The notes under the pieces: model-generated
Database searches by the model: none
What the model was told of the DNA's origin: nothing
What the model saw: the letters and a program-made list of their open reading frames with translations, nothing else
Made by a program: the position numbers and the translations under genes
Source: Lactarius indigo
Taxonomy: Eukaryota; Basidiomycota; Agaricomycetes; Russulales; Russulaceae
Assembly: GCA_025766275.1 (NCBI GenBank)
Contig: JAFKAC010000014.1
Coordinates: 1,426,001-1,490,000, forward strand
Reading direction: 5' to 3'
Length of the DNA stretch: 64,000 bases
Part shown: positions 21,947 to 33,102 of the stretch, in pieces
How the letters are laid out: each line of letters begins with the position of its first letter
Position numbering within the stretch: the stretch's first letter is position 1

Positions 21947-23605
21947 ATGATGCAGCGCGAAACTTGTAGCTACTGGCTCAAGGGAAGGTGTACCTTTGGC
22001 AAGAAATGCAGATATTCACATGATGCCGCCCCTTCCGAGTCCGCCATCGGGCCCGACGCTTCAAGCTTCACGCTCCGCCTGGACCTCCGCTAGTACCGTC
22101 ACGGTTCGAATCCCCGCAACGCAAGGTATCTGTCCAAACTTCCTCAAAGGTACGTGTAGGTTTGGGGATTTATGTCGCATGTCGCACCGTCTAGCGACGG
22201 ACTCGGAGACCCAAAGTAAGCAAAAAAAATGGCAGTCATTTTGTCGAGATCTCCAAGCTGATGATGCTACGCAGCAGCACCTCCGAGCCCACCTTTTGCC
22301 GCGCCAAGACCATGCAAATTCTTCCCAAAGGGAAGATGCAACAGGGGAGAAGATTGTCCTTTCGGTCACACAGTTTCGAACTCGGTCGTGTTTAATCCCG
22401 TAAACCCCTTTCACGGACGGAGGAGGATTGAACAGAGTCTTGCGGTAAGACACGTTTTTTCGTCCAACTTCCTGACATACTGAAGACGTTATCAGAATAA
22501 ATATCCATGGGCTACTACTGGTACCACTCGTGGAGGCCCATCAGTGCCGCCATTTGAGCGAGACGACGATCTCGCGTACGCGATGCGCCTGCAGAACGAA
22601 TTTGACGACGAAGACCGCGCGCTCTCCGCAGAACGTATCAAGCTTTCCCAGACTGCCCAACAGGTGTTCGAGTGCGGGATATGCATGGAAGAGATGCCTG
22701 AGGACTCTGTCGCCCGCCTCGATCCTTGTGAACACTGCCTTCTGTCGGGAGTGCATGCGCGGATACGTATCTACTCGCCTCGAGGAACACAGGTTCCCCA
22801 TACTGTGCCCTACTTGCGCTGCAGGTAAGGGTAAGGGTAGAGATGTCGCCGGCGGTACGCGGATCATGTTCTTTCCTTTTCCCTCGTCAAAGCTCTCATG
22901 AATGTCGTAGAGGTCTCACAGACCCTCGCCCAAGACCTCGGCCTCACTGACGAGCAGTTCGACATTTGGATTGAATTGGAGATGACCTCGTTTTCCGTGC
23001 TTCTGCACTGCCGAAAGTAAACTCAACCCCCGTAACTTAGTATCTGCCCCCGTGATCACTAATCCTCGAGACTAGATGTCAAGCGATCGATGTTCGTAGC
23101 GAGAGATGAACATGAAGAAGCAGAAATTATCGAGTGCCCGCTTCCGGACTGCGACTATGCTTGGTGTATGCAATGTCAAAAAACAGGTCGACTTTGATGG
23201 GCCAGAATCATTCTTGCGACGGCGACGGCACATCGGAGCTAGATAACCTGGTGAAAGCAGCAAGGATGGAAGTATTGCCCATGTATGCACCCGTTCTCGT
23301 CTGTTGTTATCGCCATCAACCTCGTTCTTTTTCCTTTATAGCGTGCAAGACACCGATTCAGAAAGTGTCGGGATGCAATCACATGGCGGTGCGTTTCTAC
23401 TGTGATTAGGCCGTTTTTTCGACTATCAGTTGAACCCTCCCACGTAGTGTATGACCCCCGCATGCAACACGTGAGCGCTAGTTACACCCGCGTTCTTGAC
23501 CAAGTCTCTGATGCAGAACTTTTGGCCAGACACTTCTGCTACCTCTGTGGCGATCTAATCATAAAGTCGGCTCTGCGCCAGGAGATTAGTGATGCAGGTG
23601 TTTAG
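21947..23605 (+). pseudogene. CCCH-RBR ubiquitin ligase, copy A (frame-broken)
   Basis: Starts MMQRETCSYWLKGRC with a CCCH finger (C-x7-C-x5-C-x3-H). A second finger follows (GICPNFLKGTC, FGDLC, RMSH) and a third (CKFFPKGRC) near 22310, in other frames. Then come a linker (LAYAMRLQNEFDDEDRALSA), RING1 (FECGICMEEMPEDSVARLD), an IBR-like region and RING2 fragments (CKTPIQKVSGCNHM at 23341, FCYLCGDLI at 23540). Compared with copy C, single extra bases fall at about 22737 (inside RING1), 23080 and 23254. The frame is therefore broken in at least three places. It is a CCCH-RBR E3 ligase by family. Whether it is dead or mis-sequenced cannot be settled here. Confidence 0.7.
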
Positions 23606-23639
23606 CCACTTTGAGTCAAGATTGTGCCCTATTCGAGGT

Positions 23640-24360
23640 TCCTGACGAGTAATCCATCGAATTATTCCAACACCCAGAATGCATGTTACCATTTAAACGA
23701 CCGGGCTCCTTCATAACATGACTCCATTGGGATGCTGAAGTCAGACCTTTGCTACTGTGACAGCGATATGTATCAGCTACGTTATTCCGTCTCCATAGTT
23801 TTGTATCCTACCCAAGCAGCCCAGTCACCTGTTTGTTGTCCTCGCATGCAGAGGTCACCTACTTTCCTCCTGTAACATGTTTCAAATACAAGAGTTTCAA
23901 AGTGGGTCTCATTTCCAAATTTCCAGGAATCATGGCTATATCTTCCGGTTCTTCGTTGATCATGCACGACACCCTCGATGTACTCACTCCGGGCTGACCT
24001 TCGGCGTGAGTCCATACGTGTTTGACCTTACAGGTTACGGGAAGCCGCAACCCCCCATCAGCCACTCCCCTTAAATCTGAGGAGGTGGTTTGATCTGGTT
24101 TGACGGTCGAACCAGAAATCACTGCAGTTCATTTGGATATTATTTACAGAGTGACGTATCTGGAAAGAAGGGCTTTCAAGTCAAGCAATTTTCTGCCGCC
24201 CTATGTGCCCCTGCATGGTGATTTGAGGCAAGGACGCGATTCGTCAAATAGTAGACCAGCCCGTGGGAAACGATGTGATGATCCCCAAGATCGCCTATCG
24301 TCCTGCAGGTTTTTCGATGATCGATGATCCCTGGGGCGATTCCATTACAAGCTCAACTGC
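23640..24360 (+). repeat. Duplicated 3' block of RBR array (copy A)
   Basis: This stretch, from about cgatatgtatcagctacg (23764) through gagtttcaaagtgggtctca to the cattacaagctcaactgccc block (24340), recurs after copy B (26617-27080) and copy C (28727-29330). It belongs to the same tandem duplication unit. No coding frame is shared by the copies, so it is probably untranslated or spacer sequence. Confidence 0.7.
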
Positions 24361-24616
24361 CCGAATTCGAACAGAAAGTTATCCATTGGCTTAAGATGAT
24401 GTAGCCCATCTACGCCGGATCCGTTACTACTGCTTGATGTCACTTCAAGTTACTGCTCCTAACTTCGCCTTTCCCAATGGGGCAATTTTTGCACACCTAC
24501 TAGTACTATACTCAAGATAATGTTATTCGGAGATTACCATCACAGGCCTTGCTACCTAACCTCGAACTGTTGGGATTCAGCGCAGCGGGAAACTCGTATT
24601 TCGGGGAGGCGGCGTG

Positions 24617-24735
24617 AGCAGTTGGTGGTCTGGGTCTTGGTAGAGCGTACTATGCTCCTGTCTACGCACTATTATTCATAGATAACCGTTCAACTACGAT
24701 GATATAATGATTATCTAATACTTGGGTCTAGCCTC
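24617..24735 (+). repeat. Duplicated upstream block of RBR array (copy B)
   Basis: Second copy of the promoter-proximal block at 21780-21906, about 90 bp before the CCCH start of copy B. Confidence 0.75.
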
Positions 24736-24824
24736 GGGTCACGCCTCGACTCTTGCCTCGAGTTGTCCTTTCCCCAACACGAAATTGAACAGATAACCAT
24801 CCATCAACGTCAGATTCACTGGCA

Positions 24825-26520
24825 ATGGTGCAGCGCAAAACTTGTAACTATTGGCTCCAGGGAAGGTGTACCTTTGGCAAAAGATGTAGATTTTCGCATG
24901 ATACCCCTTCCGAGTCCGCCATCGGGCCCGACGCTTCACGCTCCGCCGTCGCTGCCGTCGCAGGTTCGAATCCCCGCGAGGCAGCACCGCACAGGTACCT
25001 GTCCATACTTCATCAGAGGCACGTGTAAGTTTGGGGATCGATGTCGTATGTCGCACGGTCTAGCGACGGAGACTCAAAGTAAGCAAAATGGCGGTCATTT
25101 TGTCGAGATCTCTAGGTTGATGTTACTTGATCATGTATGCAGCGCCTCCAAGTCGACCTTTTGCTGCACCAAAGCCATGCAAATTCTTCCCAAAGGGAAG
25201 ATGCAACAAGGGAGAAGACTGTCCTTTCAGTCACACCGTTTCAAACTCGGTCGTGTTGAATTCCGTACCTTCAAGGTCCTGTGCACAGACGAAGGATCAA
25301 ACAGGGTCCTACGGTAAGCCAGTGTCCATATGTTTTCGTCTAGCTTGCATACACTGAAGTCACTTGCGGATGTCATTAGAATATAAACCCACCAGCTATT
25401 GACGCCACATATTACACCCGTGCAGGGCCATCAATGCCATCCTTTGAGCGATACGACGATCTCTCGTACATCAGGCGCTTGCAGAACGAATTGGACAAAG
25501 AAAACCGCGCGCTCTCCGCAGAACGTATTAAGCTTTCCCAGACTGTCCAAGCAAGTGTTCGAAGTGCGGAATATGCATGGAAGATATGCCTGAAGACTCT
25601 GTCGCTCGTCCCGATCCTTGTGGACACACATTCTGTCGGGATTGTATGCGTGGATACGTAGTCTACTCGCCTCGAGGAGCGCAGATTCCCTATACTATGC
25701 CCTACTTGCGCTGCAAGTAAGGGTAAGGGTAAAGGTGTCGCCGGCGGTACGCAGATGCTCTCCTTTCCCCCGTCACAGTGCTCATGACACAGAATGAATA
25801 TTGTAGAGGTTTCACAGACCCTTGTCCAATATCTCGGCCTCACTGACGGGCAGTTCGACATTTGGGCTGAACTAGAGATGGCATCGTTTTCCGTGCTTCT
25901 GCACTGCCGAAAGTAACCTACGCCCATAATTCCCATGTGCTTACTAATCATCGCGACAGGTGTCAGCGGTCGATGTTCGTAGCGAGAGATGAACACGAAG
26001 AAGCAGAAATCATCGAAGTGCCCGCTTCCGGACTGTGACTATGTTTGGTGCAAACAATGTCAACAAACGATCGACTTTGCTGGGCCAGATCATTCTTGTA
26101 GCGGCGACGGCACATCGGAGCTAGATAACTTGGTGAAGCAGCAAGGATGGAAGTATTGCCCCTGTACGCCCGTTCTCGCTTGTTGTTACTATCATCAACT
26201 TTGATCTCTTTCCCTCTTAGCGTGCAAGACACCGATTCAAAAAGTGGAGGGATGCAATCACATGACGGTACGTTTCTACTGTGATTCGGCGTTTATTAGC
26301 TGAACCCTCGTCCATAGTGTATGACCCCCGCATGCAACACGTGAGTGTTAGTTACGCCGCTTTCCTTGATCAGGTCTGATGCAGAATTTTTTCCAGACAC
26401 TTTTGCTACCTCTGTGGCGATCTAATCGTGAAGTCGGCTCCACCCCATGAGATTAATGATGCGGTGTTTAGCCACTTTAGGTCAAACTGCGCGCTCTTTC
26501 GAGGTGCCCAGCGAGCAAAC
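24825..26520 (+). pseudogene. CCCH-RBR ubiquitin ligase, copy B (frame-broken)
   Basis: Starts MVQRKTCNYWLQGRCTFGKR, a clean first CCCH finger. Further fingers are CPYFIRGTC-FGDRC-RMSH and CKFFPKGRCNKGEDCPFSH (25172-25240, ORF from 25127). Then come the DLSYIRRLQNELDKENRALS linker, RING1, an IBR-like segment (CPLPDCDYVWCKQCQQ) and RING2 (KYCP, then after an intron CKTPIQKVEGCNHM). Relative to copy C there are extra bases near 25550, 25566 and 25660, in and around RING1, so the written frame is broken there. The IBR and RING2 parts keep good consensus. Same upstream and downstream blocks as copy A. Confidence 0.7.
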
Positions 26521-27362
26521 TGTCGTTGAAACGACCGGGCTCCTTCATAACATTACACTATACCTTCCGGAGGATGTTTGGTAACTAGCAACGTGCCCCA
26601 CTCGTGACGGCGATATGTATCGGCTACGCGATCACTGTGTCCGTAGTTCGTTTCCGACCCATGCAGCCAGTTATCGTTTGTTGTCACATATCTCAAATAC
26701 AAGAGTTTCGAAGTTGGTCTCATTTCCACATTTCTGGGGATCGTGGCTATTTCTTCCAGTCCTCCGTTGAACATGTATGGCCTCCTCGATGCACACCGAA
26801 GTTGGCCCAGGCCAATCTTCTGCGTGAGTGTATACCTCCCGCCGATTGGGAAGCCGCAACCGCGTAGCAGCCTCTCCCCTTAAATTTCGGGAAGGGGGCT
26901 CACGGCCGGACCAGAAATCTGTGCAGTTTTATTTTGACATTATTTATAGTTACGTAGTCAGCTGACGCTGTATGGAAAGAGGGCTTCAGTCAGAAATTTG
27001 CTACCTACCTCATGTGGGGATTTGAACAAGAATGTGAAGCAAGGATGCCATTCGTCAAAAGTCGTAAAAGCGGATCGGTCCGTGGGAAACAATGCGACCA
27101 ATAATCATGATCAGCGCCACATCAGCGCCTTGCTCCCTGCACGCTGTTGTTGTGTAATATTAGGGGTCCCAGGCTGTCAAATCAAGGCGCTCAGACTACT
27201 ACCCTTCGAGTTGCCTTCTGATTACTGTTCTACCCATTTCACTGAGCCATTCACAGCAGCCCGCTTGCGTTCATGTCGTCAGTCTCTACTCAACTTTTCC
27301 AAGCGATCAGACAAATTGAGACAACCACCTTCTCCAAATGGTTTACTGGTTCTCGCCGAGAA

Positions 27363-28707
27363 ATGTCAGTGAGGCCTGACTCTTCACGCCCTGCCGCCAC
27401 CGCGACGCAGAAATGCGCAGGTATCTGTCTATACCAGTACTTCACCAAAGGTACATGTACTAAGGGCCATCAGCTCCGCCCTTTGAACAAGACGGTGATC
27501 TCTCGTACGCAAGGCGCTTGCAGAGTGAATTTGATAGCGAAGAGTGCGCGCTGCGCCTGCAGAATGAATTCGACATTGAAGATCGCGCACTATCCGCAGA
27601 ACGTATTAGGCTTTTCCAGACTGTCCAACAAGTGTTCGAATGCGGAATATGCATGGAAAAGATGCCCGAGGACTCTGTCGCTCGTCCCGATCCCTGTGGA
27701 CACGCCTTCTGTCGGGATTGCATGCGTGGATATGTCTCTACTTGCCTCGAGGAGCACAAGTTCCCCATACTATGCCCTACTTGCACAGCGGGTAAGGGTA
27801 AGGGTATGCCTGAGGGCGTAACCGGCGGTACGCGGATGTTCTCCTTTACCCCCTCGTCAAAGTTCTCATGAACGTTGTAGAGGTTTCACAGACCCTTGCC
27901 CAAGACCTCGGCCTCACTGACAAGCAGTTCGACATTTGGATTGAATTGGAGATGACCCCGTTTTCCGTGCTCCTGCACTGCCGAAAGTAACTTACGCCCG
28001 TACTAGTGTCTGCCCACGTGCTTACTCAGCGAGACAGGTGCCAGCGGTCCGTATTCGTAGCGAGAGATGAACACGAAGGAGCAAAAATCATCGAGTGTCC
28101 GCTTTCGGACTGCAACTACGTTTGGTGCAAGCAGTGTCAACAAGCGATCCACTCTGGTGGGCCAAATCACTCTTGCGATGGCACATCGGAACTAGATCAC
28201 TTGGTAAAGCAGCAAGGATGGAAGTATTGCCCCTGTACGCCCGTTCTCGCTTGTTGTTATCGTCATCGACCTTGCTTCTTACTTTCTAGCGTGCAAGACA
28301 CCGATTCAGAAAGAGTCAGGATGCAATCACATGACGGTACGTTTCTACTGTGATTTGGCGTTTATTCGGCAGTTAGTTGAACCCTCGCTTGTAGTGTATG
28401 ACCCCCGCATGCAACACGTGAGCGCTAATTACGCCGCGTTCGTGACCAAGTCTCTGATGCAGAACTTTTGGCCAGACACTTCTGCTACCTCTGTGGCGAT
28501 CTAATCATAAAGTCGGCTCTGCGTCAGGAGATTCATGAGGCGGTGTCTAGCCACTTTAGGGCAGAATTGTGCGCTCTACGTGGTCGGCGAGTAAGCCATC
28601 GACGATCCAAATGCCAGCAATGCGTCTCGTCATCTAAACGACTGGGCTTCTCCTATAACATTCCATCATTGTTGCGAAGGGTGCTTAGACTTTTTACTAC
28701 TGAGTAA
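27363..28707 (+). CDS. RBR ubiquitin ligase, copy C (short)
   Basis: Third tandem copy and the best preserved of the short ones. Only part of one CCCH finger remains (CLYQYFTKGTCTKG), because a deletion joins it directly to the linker, so the true start is unclear. RING1 is intact: CGICMEKMPEDSVARPDPCG, then HAFCRDCMRGY and LCPTC. After an intron with a gtaagggtaaggg donor, the IBR reads CRKCQ with CPLSDCNYVWCKQC and HSC. RING2 is assembled across three introns (YCP, CKTPIQKESGCNHMT, CMTPACNT, HFCYLCGDLI). The cysteine in ESGCNH is the expected thioester-forming residue of RBR ligases. The protein ends at 28707. RBR ligases pass ubiquitin through RING2; the target is unknown. Confidence 0.72.
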
Positions 28708-28726
28708 CGCGCCCCATCCTGTGACC

Positions 28727-29340
28727 GGGATATGTAGCAGCTACGCGATTCCGTCTCTGTATTCCGTATCCTACCCAAGCAACCAGTTGCAGTATTATTT
28801 ATTGTCGTCGCATGCAGAGGTCATCCTATGTTCCCCCTGAGAGTTTCAAAGTGGGTCTCATTTCCAAATTTCCGGGGATCGTTACTTCCTCCAACCCTTC
28901 GTTGACCATATAGCCCCTTGATGCACACCGAAGTTGCACCAGGCCGATCTTCTGCGTGGGTGTCTACACGTTTCGTCGTAAAGTTACACACCCACCGGGA
29001 AGCCGCAATCACAATCAGCTACTCCTCTCAAATTTCGAAAGGCGGTTTGATCTGGTCTGGCAACCGAACAAGGAATCACTGCAGTTTTTTATTTTATTCA
29101 AAGTAACGTAGTCAGCTAACGCAAGAGGGCTTTGGTCAAAAACACACTATCGATCACATGTGCCTTGGGTGGTAATATGGTACTTTGAAGCAAGGATGTG
29201 CAATTCGTCAAAAGCCGGTCCGTGGGAAACGATGCGACGCCCTAATATCCTCAAGATCGTCCTGCAGGCAGCCTGCAGGTTGATTCCTTGGTTGATTCCA
29301 TTACAAGCTCAACTGCCCAACTTCGAACAGACAGTTGTCC
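28727..29340 (+). repeat. Duplicated 3' block of RBR array (copy C)
   Basis: Third copy of the downstream block (gagtttcaaagtgggtctca and a gtccgtgggaaac block), ending in the cattacaagctcaactgccc segment just before copy D. The end of one unit runs straight into the 5' region of the next. Confidence 0.7.
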
Positions 29341-29358
29341 ATCAGTCCAACTTCAATT

Positions 29359-32300
29359 ATGCAGCGAAAATCAGTACCTTGTAGGTTCTGGCTCCAGGGG
29401 AAGTGTACTTTTGGCGACACATGTAAGAATTCACACGCCGATACTCCTTCCGCCATCGGACCCGACGCTTCGCGCTCCGCCATCGCCGCCATCACGGTTC
29501 GAATCCCCGCGACGCAGCGTACCTGTCCACACTTCAGCAGAGGTACATGTAGGTTTGGAGACCAATGCCGTCTGTCGCACCGTCTAGCGACGGAGACGCA
29601 AAGTAAGAAAATTAGCTTATCGAGATTTCCAAGCTGCTATTAATCGATCATGAATGCAGCGCTTCCGCCTGGCGGCTCTGCGCCAAAGCCTTTCGGCCCG
29701 TGTAAATTCTTCGTGCAGGGAAGATGCAGCAGGGAAGACTGCCCCTTCGACCACATCCTTTCGAACTCGTACACTTACAACCCCGTAAACACCTTTCCCG
29801 GTTCTGTGCGGGCCATTGCGGTGCGTATTCTCTGCAAATGTATTACTAATTTCTGGGCTGACGGCGAATATATATTCACAGGAAACTGATGTCCCATCAC
29901 CCGGACAACCGTCGCCCAAATCTATGTGTCGATTTTTCCGGCAGGGTCAATGTACTCGATCAGATTGTCCTTATCTACACGAAATAAACGGCTTAAGCGA
30001 AGAAGATGGGCGATCGCATTCCCTTTTTGGGTCCCAGCACGGACGAAGCGCCGAACAGAGACTTACGGTGAGCCAGTATTCACATATTTTTCGTCTAGCC
30101 TGCATATACTGAAGTCAGCTTGGCGGATGTCATCAGACCAATGATGCCAGTGCCACCAACGAAGATCCAAGTCTCCCTGCCGAGGCCGAGAATTTTGACT
30201 CTGACAGCCATAGTACACCCGACGAAACCCCCGTCATTCGAAACTATTCCGGCTCTGAAGTTCACTTTGGGGTGGGGGCGATCATCCAGAAACTCATAAC
30301 ACCATTCGAATCTCGGACTGTTGTGGTGTCCAATATCCCTGCCGATGCAACTCGCATGGCCTTCATTGAGCTCGCCGAATCCTTTGGTGATATCAAGAGC
30401 CTCACTTGTGACGGAACATCAGCCAGGATTGAATACATGGACGTTTCCAATGCAGCGTATGCGGTTGAAGGCCTCAGTGATCACGATATTGGACCGCTTA
30501 CGCTATCTGCCCGGTTTGACTTGAGGGCCGTAGCGGCCGGCCCGGCGACTTTGCGAAGCACAAAAGTCAAAGTGTCCTGGTACGCTCCGAGCACGGTGGC
30601 ATGGGTAGGTCCAATCAGTACTGAATATTTTCGGACGGTTGATTCATGGCCCCGTCTCAGGCACATTATGAAAGCCTATCCAAGGCGAAAAGTGAGGCGA
30701 CGCGTCTCAACGGGACGACCTTCAAAGGGCGTAAAATCTACGCTAAATTTCAAACGCCCACGTTGCGTCAAACCAGATCCTTCACAGTCGTCCTCGAGGG
30801 ACTACCCTCTCTATTCCCCTCAGACCCGGCCCAACTTAAAGCTCTCGCGCGCGCGGACCATATCGCAGTCGGCGAACCTACCTACATCAAACACGTCGCC
30901 GTCGATCGTATTCGCGATCTGCTTACAGGCCATGGGCACCTCGATTCCTTCGATGTCATGCCTACGTCCCAGGCAAAAACGAAGATGACGGCCTGGGTCC
31001 AGTTTGCTGCGGCGGAGGATGCCGCTGCAGCTGTAGATAAGCTACACAATTCCCGTCAATACTTCCTTCGAAATGGCCCATTGTGGTTGGAACAGATACA
31101 CGCCGTCAGATACCTTCTTCCCCGCGCCCAGTTCACCGCTCTACGCTCAATCATCGAGCGCCTCGGCGCTACGACCGACGGATGTTGTCAACTTCGGTAC
31201 TACGAACATGGAGAAGGTGGCGCGGAGGTCGATCCCGTTTGCGTTCGCATCTATGGCCCCGATGCGAAGTCCCTAACCTGGACGAAGCGAGCACTGGAGA
31301 AAGCTATACAAGGTCGACGCTTGACGGACTCAAAGGGGGCGGTGGTATGGCACGACCTTTTCACTACCGCGAAAGGAAAAGATCTCGTGGACGAAGTTCA
31401 GGGGCAAACCAGCGCTTACATCAAATGCGACCCCCGATTGCGAGAAGTTCGCATTTGCGGTGAGAAGCAGAACATCGCGAGCGCAACAAAGGAGTTTATG
31501 ACGAAGGTCAAGGAGTTCTCCTCTCAAGAGCGAGTCATCGAAGTGCAGAAGAATTGGTTGAAGCCCCTGCTGAGCGGCGGTTTACGGGACATCCAGGAGG
31601 ACTTTGGAGAAGGAGCCGGAACTCTAGTTTTCGACATAGTCGCTCGAACAATCAGTGTCAGAGGAGACGATCATACCGTAATGAGTGTCCGCCGTGCTAT
31701 TGACCGTCTAGTAGCCAAACAAGTTTCAAATCGCGAAGCCAACAGTGACACGGAAGAGGTCTGTCCGGTGTGCTTTTGCGAAACGAGCGATTCCGAGTCC
31801 ATCACTCTGTCTTGCGGCCACGTCTACGACACTGACTGCCTCCGTCACCTTCTAAAAGCTAGCATCGATACCACCTTTTTCGACTCACTGGCATGCGTGA
31901 TGAAGGAGGACGATGGCAAACCCTGTTCGACACTGATCCCTCTATCTATCGTTCGAGACATCCTCTCACCAGACGAGGAATCCCGTCTCTTCAACACCAC
32001 CTTTCGCTCGTTTGTCAACTCTCGTCCTCACGATTTTCATTACTGTCCCACAGTGGACTGTCCGACCATCTACCGTCCGGGACGAGAAGGCACTGTCCTG
32101 CTCTGCCCCTCCTGCCTCGAACGCATCTGCCCCAACTGTCATGCCGAATACCATGAAGGACTCACCTGCAAGGAGTTCAAGAGTGGTATCTCGGAGAATA
32201 CGGAGTTGTTTAATGCCTGGAAGGCGGCTAACGGCGTCAAATCTTGCCCTGGCTGTGATGCCGATATTCAGAAGAACGGAGGCTGCAACCATATACGATG

Positions 32301-32415
32301 CACCATGTGTAAGATACACATTTGCTGGGTTTGTATGAAGACGTTCAAGGACGACGGTGAGGACGAAGGCATCTATCCACATATGCAGGCTGCCCATGGA
32401 GGGTATGGAATCTAG
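29359..32415 (+). CDS. CCCH x4 - RRM - RBR E3 ubiquitin ligase (intact)
   Basis: Five exons (29359-29602, 29660-29820, 29882-30067, 30137-30604, 30661-32415) join in phase to 937 residues with no frame breaks. The N-terminal 170 residues hold four CCCH zinc fingers (CRFWLQGKC, CPHFSRGTC, CKFFVQGRC, CRFFRQGQC), which are RNA-binding folds. An RRM-like region follows at about 230-310 (TVVVSNIPADATRMAFIELA), perhaps with a second near 350-380, then a region of unknown fold to about 710. The C-terminus is a full RBR module: RING1 from about 720 (CPVCFCETSDSESITLSCGH), IBR about 800-850, and RING2 about 870-905 (CPGCDADIQKNGGCNHIRC). The catalytic cysteine is near 894. A similar RBR tail occurs in plant DEAH11/12-type helicases. 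Likely an RNA-guided E3 ligase; substrates unknown. It is the longest and apparently ancestral member of the local array. Confidence 0.9.
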
Positions 32416-33102
32416 CGTAGTCGTGATCGAGTATGGCGAGGAAAAGACCTTCTACACGTTTTTTACACGTTTTTACTGGACATGATCTCTGCGCATAAGA
32501 ACGTCGATCCAATTGCTACAGTATAGCACATGTCAGTACATTCCCGACCTGCTGCAATTTAGTTTTACCCAGGCTTGAGAGGGACGCGCGTATATCATTG
32601 GCCGCAATGATGTGCTGTGTCCAAGTATGACCGAACTGCGGCCTTGACGGGACAAATGGATTTGAGCTGATAGAACCTTCGTTTGGGGTTTAAGTTGGGG
32701 CCAAGATTCGAAGTTGGCGTTCATCGATTCATGTCTCGCAGAAATGACTCAGGGGCATCGTGATGCATCGCGTACTCCTCCCCAATTGCACATTGCACCC
32801 GCGATGATGGACCTCGTGATTTTTCGTTAAGCATAAGTCCACGGGATCGCCTACAACCCCTTGCGTGGTGCTGAATGCGCAATTTTGCCCAGGTACCCCT
32901 GTCCACGCAGAGCAGCGTAAAGGAGGGAGCAGCAGCCATCTCACAGGTCCATCCACAACTTGTATGTACATTGTTAAGAGTCTATAGGGGCTCCACAGGC
33001 TCCCATTTTGCGGATGATGTCGGAGTCCACACTGGCTCATCTCTCGTATACATACCCTTCTCGCCATTGGTGGCCTCACCAACCGCCACCCACACACCAT
33101 TA
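32416..33102. other. Spacer, no gene seen
   Basis: 3' region of the RBR gene and promoter of the next F-box gene. Upstream in-frame sequence before 33103 is open but does not look protein-like. Confidence 0.5.

Noticed and set aside
22100..22120. ggttcgaatccccgc, identical to a tRNA T-arm/B box (also near 24963 and 29496)
   Set aside because: It encodes the VRIPA residues between the first two CCCH fingers in each RBR copy. No acceptor, D or anticodon stems surround it.
22824..22842. Telomere-like gtaagggtaagggta
   Set aside because: It is the 5' splice donor of the intron after RING1 and occurs at the same place in copies A, B and C, so it is not a telomeric insertion.
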